NCBI GenBank assembly: GCA_030024065.1
Contig: JASEIE010000064.1
Location: forward strand, 1-13,906
Direction: 5' to 3'
DNA length: 13,906 nucleotides
DNA from: Thermodesulfobacteriota bacterium
GTDB lineage: Bacteria > Desulfobacterota > BSN033 > UBA1163
This document shows positions 6,279 through 13,732 of the stretch, in pieces. Under the pieces are notes generated by a model that was not told the DNA's origin, did not search any database, and saw nothing but the letters and a program-made list of their open reading frames with translations. Each line of letters starts with the position of its first letter. Position 1 is the first letter of the stretch. The position numbers and the translations under genes were made by a program.

Positions 6279-6496
6279 TTCGGCTATGTCCACACACGTG
6301 TAAGGAATCAAAATCAGGCTGATGGTATTTGGTCATTGAAATTTTAGGGGATTCGGAGACTCAAAAATCTTGAGAGAGGGAATAGGTTGGATTGCTATTT
6401 CTTTTTTTGATAGGATATTAGCACAAACTTGTGCTCTCGATTCGATGAAAGGCAAAACATGCACAGAATTCAAAACGTGAGAAAAGGGAGAACGAG
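6279..6496. other. 218-bp regulatory-looking gap before the CoA ligase
   Basis: No gene is seen. The gap contains a 5-bp inverted repeat CTCAA-N5-TTGAG (6360-6374), a promoter-like pair TTGGAT (6387-6392) and TAGGAT (6411-6416) with an 18-bp spacer, and a strong dyad at 6420-6435. The ligase start is preceded by AAGGGAG at a normal distance. Confidence 0.35.
6420..6435. promoter_or_regulatory. Dyad upstream of the CoA ligase, candidate operator
   Basis: AGCACAA-AC-TTGTGCT has perfect 7-bp arms around a 2-bp centre. It lies 61 bp before the ligase ATG, directly after a possible -10 box (TAGGAT, 6411-6416), where a bound repressor would block transcription start. Its outer bases AGCA...TGCT match those of the palindrome at 2351-2368, but the inner bases differ. 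There is no T tract, so a terminator is unlikely. Confidence 0.4.
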
Positions 6497-7864
6497 ATGG
6501 TTGAAAAAGATGATTTTTTGTATAAGCCGTTGAATGAAATTAGGGAAATCCAAAATGCCAACTTGATGAAAACAATTCAACTCTGCGCTAAATATCAAGA
6601 ATACTGCAAGCGAATATTCAAGCAAGAAGGACTGAACGAATCTGATTTCAAAAATGTAGATGATTTGGAAAAACTTCCATTGTTGCACAAATTAGATTAC
6701 ATGAAAGAACCAGATATTTTCAGGTTGAATCTCCCGGGCACGAATCTCCATGAAAGAGTCATCTGGGATATCGCTTACACGAGTGGTACGACAACTGGCA
6801 CGCCAACCCCTTTCTATAATACTACACATGATTTCTATGGATTACTGGTTCAATCGCGGAGGAGTGTTGAAATTGAAGGTGTGACTAATGACGATATTAT
6901 TGCTAATGTTTATCCATTAACAGCCTGGCCAACGGGGGCATTCCTGACGGCGTTGCGTTCTGCTATGATCATGGGGGTTCCTCTTGTCTTTACATTAACC
7001 GGAACTCCGTATCCTGAATTCCCGGTTCACAACTCGTTAGAAAGGGCAGCCAAAATTGTCGAGAGGAGCAGGGCCACTGTCATATGGGGAGTCACAAGTT
7101 TTGTCAGAAGGTTGATTATTGAAGCAAAGGAGAAAGGTATTGATTTTACATCCTTACGAATGGGCATTCTATCGGGTGAACCCTTGCCGGATGCAATGAG
7201 AAGTGATGTCAAAAATCATATGAGAAGTGTTGGTATTAGAGATCCTATAGTCAGGAATCGGTATGGGTTTACTGAAATTCAAGGAAGCCTTTTAGAATGT
7301 GGAGAGGGATTTGGATGTCATAACCCTGCTCCCGATCTCTACTATTTTGAAATTGTGGATGAGAAGACAGGGAAGAGGTTGCGGGAGGGTGAAAAGGGAC
7401 TTTTAGTTCTCACTCACCTCAATCGCAGAGGGACGGTCCTATTGCGGTTTGTTATTGGAGACGTGACGTCTATGACGTATGAGACTTGCCCGAATTGCAA
7501 GAGAAATGGAGGGCGGGTCATATTACCTCCGGTTCGAACGCAAGAATTAGTAAAAATTAAGGGGATGTTGATTAACCCTGATCTTTTGAAACAAGAAATC
7601 TTATCCACTCCCGGGGTTGAGGAGTACCAGATAGTTTTTACGAAATCGGATCTAAAGGACCCATTTTCCATGGATCAATTGGTTGTGAGAATTGCGACGG
7701 AAGAGGAGAACAAAAAAAGAATCACAGATGAACTCGTGAATAAAGTTCATACAGCTATTGCTGTAAGGCCTATTGTCGAGTTTCTCAAGAGGGATGAGAT
7801 CTATGACCCCGCAAAATCTATGAAATCATCTAGGATTGTTGATCTACGGCCTAAAGGGCAGTAG
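6497..7864 (+). CDS. PaaK-like CoA ligase (AMP-forming)
   Basis: This 455-residue protein belongs to the phenylacetate-CoA ligase (PaaK) branch of adenylate-forming enzymes, which activate an aromatic or other carboxylic acid to its CoA thioester using ATP. The phosphate-binding loop YTSGTTTGTP is at residues 94-103, YGFTE at 256-260 (usually YG.TE), and RFVIGDV with the ribose-binding Asp322 at 317-323. A Cys pair CPNC (331-334) lies where PaaK proteins carry a cysteine cluster. The C-terminal domain begins near KIKGMLINP (353-361) and ends with lysines at 440 and 443 where the catalytic lysine is expected. The length is typical. The substrate cannot be read from the sequence. It probably activates the acid imported or produced by this cluster. 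The next gene starts 22 bp after the stop, so the two are probably co-transcribed. Confidence 0.88.
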   Translation: MVEKDDFLYKPLNEIREIQNANLMKTIQLCAKYQEYCKRIFKQEGLNESDFKNVDDLEKLPLLHKLDYMKEPDIFRLNLPGTNLHERVIWDIAYTSGTTTGTPTPFYNTTHDFYGLLVQSRRSVEIEGVTNDDIIANVYPLTAWPTGAFLTALRSAMIMGVPLVFTLTGTPYPEFPVHNSLERAAKIVERSRATVIWGVTSFVRRLIIEAKEKGIDFTSLRMGILSGEPLPDAMRSDVKNHMRSVGIRDPIVRNRYGFTEIQGSLLECGEGFGCHNPAPDLYYFEIVDEKTGKRLREGEKGLLVLTHLNRRGTVLLRFVIGDVTSMTYETCPNCKRNGGRVILPPVRTQELVKIKGMLINPDLLKQEILSTPGVEEYQIVFTKSDLKDPFSMDQLVVRIATEEENKKRITDELVNKVHTAIAVRPIVEFLKRDEIYDPAKSMKSSRIVDLRPKGQ

Positions 7865-7886
7865 TTTTCCAAGAATATCTCAAGAA

Positions 7887-10304
7887 ATGGATCTTGCTTA
7901 TCCCATTGCAGAATATATTTATTCTACACAGTTTGATCATCTCCCCAGGGAGACGATCGCTTCTACAAAAAAATTTATACTCGATACAATGGGTGTTACA
8001 ATCGCTGGATGCCGGGGTCAAGGAATTTGGCCGGCCTATGAACTTTTTAAAAATTGGGGCGGAAAAGGAGAAAGCACAGTCCTTGTATTTGGAGATAAAA
8101 TTCCTTCAATGCATGCTGCCTTGATCAATAGCACCATGTGTCATGCCTTCGAATTTGATGAGACTCACGATGAAGCGGTAATCCATAGTTTTGCCTCTAT
8201 CCTTCCTGCATCCCTTGCGATATCAGAATTGAAAGGCCATGTTACAGGAAAGGATTTAATTACGGCGGTTACGATTGGGGTAGATTTAGCCTGTCGATTG
8301 GCCTTAGCCACGCCAACACCTCCCAGATGGATTCGCTCAGCAACAACCGGCATCTTTGGCGCTATCGCCTCTGTAAGTAAATTATTAGGATTTAAAAAAG
8401 AAACAATTCTTAATGCCTTAGGCATTGGTTACAGTCTCGCTTCTGGAAACGAACAATGTGCTGTGGATGGTGGATTAACCAAACGCATGCAACCAGCATT
8501 TGCAGCCAAGGCTGCAATCTTTTCGAGTCTCCTTGCTGAAAAAGGAATAACAGGGGCTAAAGAGGTCTTTGAAGGCACTTACGGCTATTTTAATTTATAC
8601 GAAAATGGTAATTACGACCCAAAGAGGTTGATGCAAGGTTTGGGTGTTACATTCGAAGTAGAAAACTTAAGTGTAAAGCCCTATCCCTGCTGCAGGGCAA
8701 GCCATTCTGCGATCAGCGGCGTATTGGAAATGATAGGTGATAATCACATCAATGCCAATGAAGTTTGCGAAGTCCACATTGGCACCTCTCAGTTGGTCTT
8801 AAATTTGGTAGGTCGGCCATATGTACTCCGCAGAAATCCACAGGTAGGTGCTCAATTCAGATTACCCTATGTCCTTTCGGTGGCAATTCTGAAAGGCCGT
8901 GTCTCATTGGAGGACTTTGAAGATGAAAGCTTAAAGAATTCAGAGGTACTGAATTTTCCCCGAAAAATCAAGGTAACCGCGATAGATAAGTTAAAAGACG
9001 GTGGGTTGAGAGCCCCATGTATGATTGAGATCAGGACACCTGATAGAAGAAGTTTCTTTCATCAAGTCGATGTGATGAAAGGCCATCCCCTCAATCCCCT
9101 GACCCGGGAGGAGAGGCTGAGGAATGCCATTAAACCGGGGGATAAAACAATTCATGGGTGGAAGATTACGAGTTGCGGGTTGGAGGATTGCATCAAGAAA
9201 TCAGCGGAGGTTTCTGGGTGGAAGGCTAAGCGGGGGAAAGGAAATAATCGTGGGATTGGGATGGCATCGATGATACATACTGGGAGTGGTTCGAAACAAG
9301 CCCACGGGCTCAATTTCTCAAGTGCGATCATAAAGGTTCAAAATGATGGAATGGTTGACGTATTTACAGGGGCTGCTGATTTAGGCCAAGGTTCGGATAC
9401 GATGGTTGCGCAAATAGTATCCGAGATTTTGGGATTGAGCCCCATTGATGTAAATGTTATTGCCTCCGATACCGATCTGACACCACCCAACCTGGGCGCC
9501 CGGGGGTCAAGGCAAACTTTCATGGAAGGGAATGCCGTCAGGCTAGCGGCGCTGGATGTAAGAAATCAGATCCTGGAGAATGCGAGCAGGATCCTTAATG
9601 AAAAGGTAAAGGACTTGGAACTCAAGGATAGAGAAGTCTATGTTAAGAATAGGAAAGATAAAGCCGTTCCGTTATCAGAGATTGTGAACATATTTAGAGA
9701 TGGGGTTCCCATCATGGGGAAGGGCCACTATATCGATTCCATTTCCACCGGACTCGATGCAAGGGGCTATGGGAATTTTGGACCGACTTACACATTTGGA
9801 TGTCATGTCGTTGAGGTTGAAGTGGATCCCGAAACAGGTTACTTAAAAGTTTTGAATGTCGTGGCCGCCCACGATGTTGGTAAGCTAATAAACCCAATGA
9901 CATCTGAGGGACAATTTGAAGGAGGTATTAGTCAGGGTATGGGTTTTGCATTAATGGAAAAGATAGAATGGAGTAAAGGAGAAGTAACCAATCCAAGTTT
10001 TTTGGGGTATAAGATCCCGAATGTCCTTGACATGCCTCATATTCAAACCATTTTCATTAAAACAAATGATCCTCATCGCCCCTTTGGTGCAAAAGGGTTA
10101 GCTGAACCTGGTTTAATACCAACAGCACCAGCTTTGGCTAACGCCATATACGATGCAGTAGGTGTGCGTGTCAAAAGCCTTCCCATTACGCCTGAAAAGA
10201 TAATGAAATGTATCGAAGAGAGGAAGAAAGAAGAAATAGAGGGTTATCCTAAGATTGCTTTTATCCCTTGTGCTCCCACAAGTGTTGCCCGAAAAAGGAA
10301 TTAA
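7887..10304 (+). CDS. Chimeric protein: MmgE/PrpD domain fused to the C-terminal half of a xanthine-dehydrogenase-type molybdenum subunit
   Basis: The 805-residue product joins two unrelated families in frame. Residues 1 to about 408 are MmgE/PrpD (2-methylcitrate dehydratase superfamily), with the segment CHAFEFDETHDEAVIHSFAS at about 85-104 and KPYPCCRASH at 264-273. The normal C-terminal 40-50 residues are missing. From about residue 410 (RLRNAIKPGD, position 9114) the protein is the second half of a molybdopterin-binding subunit. It has GAADLGQG (495-502), the DTDLTPP region and the catalytic-Glu motif GAKGLAEPGL (Glu740). The hammerhead domain and the first cofactor-binding half, about 380 residues, are absent, so it cannot form a complete molybdenum hydroxylase. 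ATG 7887 is chosen because MDLAYPIAEYI is a typical family start; it has only a weak ribosome binding site. The fusion most likely arose by deletion between two former genes. An assembly join is the alternative. Confidence 0.85.
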   Translation: MDLAYPIAEYIYSTQFDHLPRETIASTKKFILDTMGVTIAGCRGQGIWPAYELFKNWGGKGESTVLVFGDKIPSMHAALINSTMCHAFEFDETHDEAVIHSFASILPASLAISELKGHVTGKDLITAVTIGVDLACRLALATPTPPRWIRSATTGIFGAIASVSKLLGFKKETILNALGIGYSLASGNEQCAVDGGLTKRMQPAFAAKAAIFSSLLAEKGITGAKEVFEGTYGYFNLYENGNYDPKRLMQGLGVTFEVENLSVKPYPCCRASHSAISGVLEMIGDNHINANEVCEVHIGTSQLVLNLVGRPYVLRRNPQVGAQFRLPYVLSVAILKGRVSLEDFEDESLKNSEVLNFPRKIKVTAIDKLKDGGLRAPCMIEIRTPDRRSFFHQVDVMKGHPLNPLTREERLRNAIKPGDKTIHGWKITSCGLEDCIKKSAEVSGWKAKRGKGNNRGIGMASMIHTGSGSKQAHGLNFSSAIIKVQNDGMVDVFTGAADLGQGSDTMVAQIVSEILGLSPIDVNVIASDTDLTPPNLGARGSRQTFMEGNAVRLAALDVRNQILENASRILNEKVKDLELKDREVYVKNRKDKAVPLSEIVNIFRDGVPIMGKGHYIDSISTGLDARGYGNFGPTYTFGCHVVEVEVDPETGYLKVLNVVAAHDVGKLINPMTSEGQFEGGISQGMGFALMEKIEWSKGEVTNPSFLGYKIPNVLDMPHIQTIFIKTNDPHRPFGAKGLAEPGLIPTAPALANAIYDAVGVRVKSLPITPEKIMKCIEERKKEEIEGYPKIAFIPCAPTSVARKRN

Positions 10305-10323
10305 AATTTCCATTAAGGGAATT
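10305..10323 (+). promoter_or_regulatory. Small hairpin covering the ribosome binding site of the next gene
   Basis: AATTTCC (10305-10311) can pair with GGGAATT (10317-10323), with one G-U pair, across the loop ATTAA. The right arm contains most of AAGGGA, the only Shine-Dalgarno-like sequence for the ATG at 10326. The hairpin could tune translation of the molybdenum subunit. It is short and may be coincidental. Confidence 0.25.
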
Positions 10324-10325
10324 AA

Positions 10326-12683
10326 ATGGAGAAGCATCAATATCATGCTATAGGCAAAAGGTCTATTCGAAAAGACGGGATTGCCAAAGTTATCGGTCAG
10401 GAGATCTACACCTCTGACCTCTCCTTGCCCAGGATGCTTCATGGCCGAGTCCTGAGAAGTCCCTTTCCCCATGCAAAAGTGAGAAGTATTGATACGAGAA
10501 CAGCAGAGGAGATGGGTGCGGTCTGCCTCACTTTCAAAGAGGTTCCAAAAATAAAGTATGCGGAGCGGATCGTCACCATCCCCCAAAAAACTTTTAAGGA
10601 CAGGCATGTATTGACCGAAACACCTCGCTATGTAGGAGAGGCCATTGCCGCCGTTGCCGCCGAAACAGATGAGTTGGCAGAGAAGGCCTTGAATTCGATC
10701 AAAGTGGAGTATGAAAGATTGCCAACTGTTTTCGATGCCCAGGAGGCGATGAGGCCGGAAAGCCCGGTGATACACGAGATGATTCTCATCGGTCAGGAAG
10801 AGATCCAGGTGAAGAACAATATTGCCGCTACCCAAGAGATCGCCGAAGGGAATATTGAGGAGGGGTTTAAAGAAGCGGAGATCATCATTGAAGATGAGTT
10901 TAGAACAGGCCGTGTCTATCATGCTCAGATGGAGACCAAATCAGTGGTTTGCCAGCCCGAGGCAGATGGCGGGATTACGGTCTGGACAACGACCCAGACC
11001 ATCCACAACGTCAGACAGCTCCTTGGCGAAATCTTTCATCTTCCTTTGAGTAAAGTGAATGTGAAGCGGATCGGTTTAGGAGGGTCCTTCGGGTCGAGCA
11101 TTCAGATGAACTCGGTTGTTCCCATTGGCGTGGCTCTTGCCCTGAAAGCGAGGCGGCCAGTCAAGATCGTCTCAACCCGCGAAGAGGATATGTACGACCA
11201 CTGTAAATATCCTTCCTGGATTCAATTGAAACTCGGGGCGAAAAGAGACGGCACTCTCATAGCGGGTCACATGAAGGTGATTGTGGATATCGGCGCCCAT
11301 AATACCCAGGCCTATCCACTCCTGGGATGTATGGCGGGATGGTGGGTTTCCCTTTATCGCCTTCCCCATCTCAAGTTTGAGGGCAGGGCAGTCTATACGA
11401 ATAAAGTCCCGGCCTGTGCGATGCAGGGCTTTGGAAATCCGCAGGTGACCTTTGCGGTCGAATCGATGATGGAGGTCTTGGCCGAAAAGCTGGGTATGGA
11501 TTCCATTGATCTCCGCCTGAAGAATTATGTCGGCCTGGGCGAGACTTTCTGGGGGCAGGGCCCCACAGTCCGCTCGGTGATTCATAGTTGTGGTGTCGAA
11601 GAGATGCTCGAGAAGGGAGCCGAGTTCATCGGATGGAGAGATAGAAAGAGGAGGAGAAAAGAGGAGGGACCGGTTCGCCGGGGCATCGGGATGGCAAGGG
11701 GTTTCCACACTTCAGGAGCAGGTGCGCCCATGCCCGGCGAGGTGATCGACTACTCCGGCAGTATCGTGAAGATCAATGAGGATGGTTCTGTGGATTTTCT
11801 GACGGCCTTAATGGACCTGGGCGGAGGGACACTCGATGCCCTGGCAAAGATCGTGGCCGAGGAGTTGAAGGTTCCGCTTGAAAAGGTTGGCATCTCACCG
11901 GTTGATACCCGGACTACTGTTTATGATGTCTGCACGCATGCCACAAGAGGCATCTATTGCGGAGGGGGCGCCCTTCATAAAGTGACAGGCCAGGCCAAGG
12001 CCAGACTTCTTGAATTTGCATCGAGAATTCTTCAGGCTCCTCCGCATGCTCTGAAGATGGAGGTGGATGAGGAGGTTGGTCAGGGAATGGTCTATGTGGA
12101 GGGCGTGCCAGGCAAGAGGATCTCTGTGGGAGAGGTGGCCAAGACAGCGCAGATCAATAACTGGGGAACGATTGCGGCTGTGGATAGCCTTCGTCAGGTC
12201 AACTGTCCCCCCACCTTCAATGCCCAGTTCATCGAGGTCGAGGTCAATACGGAGACCGGGGTGATCAGGCCGGTTCGGGCGGTTCTCTGCAGCGATGCCG
12301 GGCAGGTGATCAATCCGGATCTGGCAGAAGGACAACTCTACGGGGGGCTATACCGCGGTCTCGGGTATGCTCTTTTAGAAGATACCCAGTATAATGAAGA
12401 GACGGGCGAGCTGAAAAATAAAGGATTCTTCACTGATTTTAAAATGCTGACAGCAGGGGATATGCCGAAATTGGAGAACATCCAGACCTACTTTACCAAT
12501 ACCAGGGAGCCCACCGGTCCATTCGGCGCCAAGGGAATAGGTGAAGCCGCCCTCAATCCTACGGCAGCCGCCCTGGTCAATGCGGTCTACGATGCCATTG
12601 GAATAAGGTTCAAGGAGATTCCGGTGACACCGGAAAAGATGCTTCAAGCCTTAAAGGAAAAGATATTGCAAAATGCAAATTGA
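10326..12683 (+). CDS. Xanthine dehydrogenase-family molybdopterin-binding subunit (divergent)
   Basis: This 785-residue protein is a full-length large subunit of the xanthine dehydrogenase / aldehyde oxidase family. These enzymes hydroxylate an aromatic, heterocyclic or aldehyde substrate with water at a molybdopterin cofactor. An a/b hammerhead domain covers roughly residues 15-135, followed by the two cofactor-binding halves. The catalytic glutamate is Glu740 in GAKGIGEAAL. Several cofactor-site motifs deviate: GGSFGSS (252-258) for the usual GGGFGGK, CAMQGFGNPQ (364-373) with Gln instead of the usual Arg, and DLGGG (497-501) instead of DLGQG. It therefore belongs to a divergent subgroup with unknown substrate. 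It starts 21 bp after the chimera and is followed by the FAD subunit. Base composition is clearly more G+C-rich than in the genes to its left. Confidence 0.92.
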   Translation: MEKHQYHAIGKRSIRKDGIAKVIGQEIYTSDLSLPRMLHGRVLRSPFPHAKVRSIDTRTAEEMGAVCLTFKEVPKIKYAERIVTIPQKTFKDRHVLTETPRYVGEAIAAVAAETDELAEKALNSIKVEYERLPTVFDAQEAMRPESPVIHEMILIGQEEIQVKNNIAATQEIAEGNIEEGFKEAEIIIEDEFRTGRVYHAQMETKSVVCQPEADGGITVWTTTQTIHNVRQLLGEIFHLPLSKVNVKRIGLGGSFGSSIQMNSVVPIGVALALKARRPVKIVSTREEDMYDHCKYPSWIQLKLGAKRDGTLIAGHMKVIVDIGAHNTQAYPLLGCMAGWWVSLYRLPHLKFEGRAVYTNKVPACAMQGFGNPQVTFAVESMMEVLAEKLGMDSIDLRLKNYVGLGETFWGQGPTVRSVIHSCGVEEMLEKGAEFIGWRDRKRRRKEEGPVRRGIGMARGFHTSGAGAPMPGEVIDYSGSIVKINEDGSVDFLTALMDLGGGTLDALAKIVAEELKVPLEKVGISPVDTRTTVYDVCTHATRGIYCGGGALHKVTGQAKARLLEFASRILQAPPHALKMEVDEEVGQGMVYVEGVPGKRISVGEVAKTAQINNWGTIAAVDSLRQVNCPPTFNAQFIEVEVNTETGVIRPVRAVLCSDAGQVINPDLAEGQLYGGLYRGLGYALLEDTQYNEETGELKNKGFFTDFKMLTAGDMPKLENIQTYFTNTREPTGPFGAKGIGEAALNPTAAALVNAVYDAIGIRFKEIPVTPEKMLQALKEKILQNAN

Positions 12684-12767
12684 AAAATTAACAGTTAGCA
12701 ATGTTAAATTCGAATGGGATTGGTTTTCAATGCTAAATTTGCACTGTTCATTTTGCAATGATCATTG
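12665..12767. repeat. Inverted-repeat element between the molybdenum and FAD subunit genes
   Basis: The AT-rich gap, including the last codons of the large subunit, contains a perfect 11-bp inverted repeat (ATTGCAAAATG at 12665-12675, CATTTTGCAAT at 12749-12759). Inside it lie further complementary pairs (GCAAATT with AATTTGC, AACAGT with ACTGTT) and an 11-of-12 direct repeat (CAATGTTAAATT, CAATGCTAAATT). A perfect 12-bp palindrome CAATGATCATTG (12756-12767) overlaps the right arm. It could be a small dispersed repeat of REP or MITE type, or an RNA hairpin adjusting expression of the second subunit. A copy count in the genome would decide. Confidence 0.45.
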
Positions 12768-12779
12768 ATGGTTTAGAAG

Positions 12780-13658
12780 ATGGTCAACACCCACATTCTC
12801 GCAAATGAATTTGGATATATCGAGCCAAGGACGATCGATGAAGCCCTTCAATATCTCGCCGACTACGGAGAGAAGACCAGAATCATCGCCGGAGGAACGG
12901 ATCTCTTGGTTCAGATGAAGACGGGGAAGATCTGCCCGCAATACCTGTTAAATATTTCGAAGATTCCGGCTTTACGGTATCTCATCAAGGAGAAAAGTTT
13001 GAGAATCGGCGCTCTCACCGCCTTTCGGGAACTAGAGAGATCTCAGGTCATCCGGGAGAGATATACAGCCCTTTTTGAGGCGGCGAAATCGGTCAGTTCC
13101 GTTCAGATCAAAAACATGGGGACAGTGGGCGGAAATCTTTGCAATGCGTCACCCGCTGCGGATTCGGCTCCTCCCCTTCTTGTTTTTGGTGGTAAGGTCA
13201 AACTGGTGGACGTCAGACAGGAGAGGACTCTTCCTCTGGAAAAGTTTTTCATCGGACCCGGGAAGACAGTTCTAACACCGGAGGAGTTTCTGTTGGAAGT
13301 CGAGGTAGACGGCGGAGAGGATCGAACCGGAAGCGCCTTTAAAAAGATGGGGCGGGTCTCTGCCGATCTTTCAAAGGTGAGCGTTGCCGTGGCCATCGTT
13401 CGAAAAGGCAATGTCTGTGAGGAATGCAGGATCGCCTTGGGTGCGGTTGCTGGGGTTCCCATGAGGGCAAGAAGTGGTGAGGAGATCCTAAAAGGGGAGA
13501 AAATGAAAGAGTCTTTGATCGAAAATGCTAGTTTACAGGTGGCTCAGGAGATCTCTCCTATTGACGACATACGGTCAACTGCCTGGTACCGAAAAGAGGT
13601 GGCCAAAGTTATAGTGCAGGATGCGATCCGCCTCGCATGGGAAAGAGCCGCCCTTTAA
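12780..13658 (+). CDS. FAD-binding subunit of a molybdenum hydroxylase (CoxM/XdhB-like)
   Basis: This 292-residue protein is the medium subunit of the xanthine dehydrogenase family. It carries electrons from the 2Fe-2S centres to FAD. The first FAD motif is IAGGTDLLVQMK (residues 36-47). The second is NMGTVGGNLCNASPAADSAP (112-131). The C-terminal CO-dehydrogenase-flavoprotein-type domain follows from about 185 (FKKMGRVSADLSKVSVAVAI). The length is typical. It lies 96 bp downstream of the large subunit across an inverted-repeat element, and the ATG has only a weak ribosome binding site (TTAGAAG). The expected small 2Fe-2S subunit gene, with its CxxxxC and CRCTGY-type motifs, does not appear before or after it. 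It may lie elsewhere or be supplied by another operon. Confidence 0.93.
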   Translation: MVNTHILANEFGYIEPRTIDEALQYLADYGEKTRIIAGGTDLLVQMKTGKICPQYLLNISKIPALRYLIKEKSLRIGALTAFRELERSQVIRERYTALFEAAKSVSSVQIKNMGTVGGNLCNASPAADSAPPLLVFGGKVKLVDVRQERTLPLEKFFIGPGKTVLTPEEFLLEVEVDGGEDRTGSAFKKMGRVSADLSKVSVAVAIVRKGNVCEECRIALGAVAGVPMRARSGEEILKGEKMKESLIENASLQVAQEISPIDDIRSTAWYRKEVAKVIVQDAIRLAWERAAL

Positions 13659-13684
13659 TTGTGAATTGCGAAATGCGGATTGCG
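13657..13684 (+). repeat. Four-unit 7-bp degenerate tandem repeat
   Basis: Starting in the FAD-subunit stop codon, four heptamers follow in register: aattgtg, aattgcg, aaatgcg, gattgcg. Such short heptad arrays after stop codons occur as dispersed low-complexity elements in some bacterial genomes; that comparison is from memory and not tested here. No function is assigned. Confidence 0.45.
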
Positions 13685-13732
13685 GAGTAGGTGATCTGAA
13701 ATTTAAAATAGATTGAGAAAGGGGTGTAAGAG

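Noticed and set aside
7836..7886. TTG 7836 as the start of the PrpD chimera
   Set aside because: The extra 17 residues overlap the ligase gene and do not resemble the family, whereas ATG 7887 gives a typical MmgE/PrpD N-terminus.
10113..10922. Long (269-residue) open frame on the - strand across the end of the chimera and the start of the molybdenum subunit
   Set aside because: It runs antisense across two well-recognised genes, has no family resemblance or ribosome binding site, and is explained as a shadow frame.
11172..11708. 178-residue open frame on the - strand inside the molybdenum subunit
   Set aside because: It is fully antisense to a clear family member and rich in residues expected from reverse reading of G+C-rich codons.
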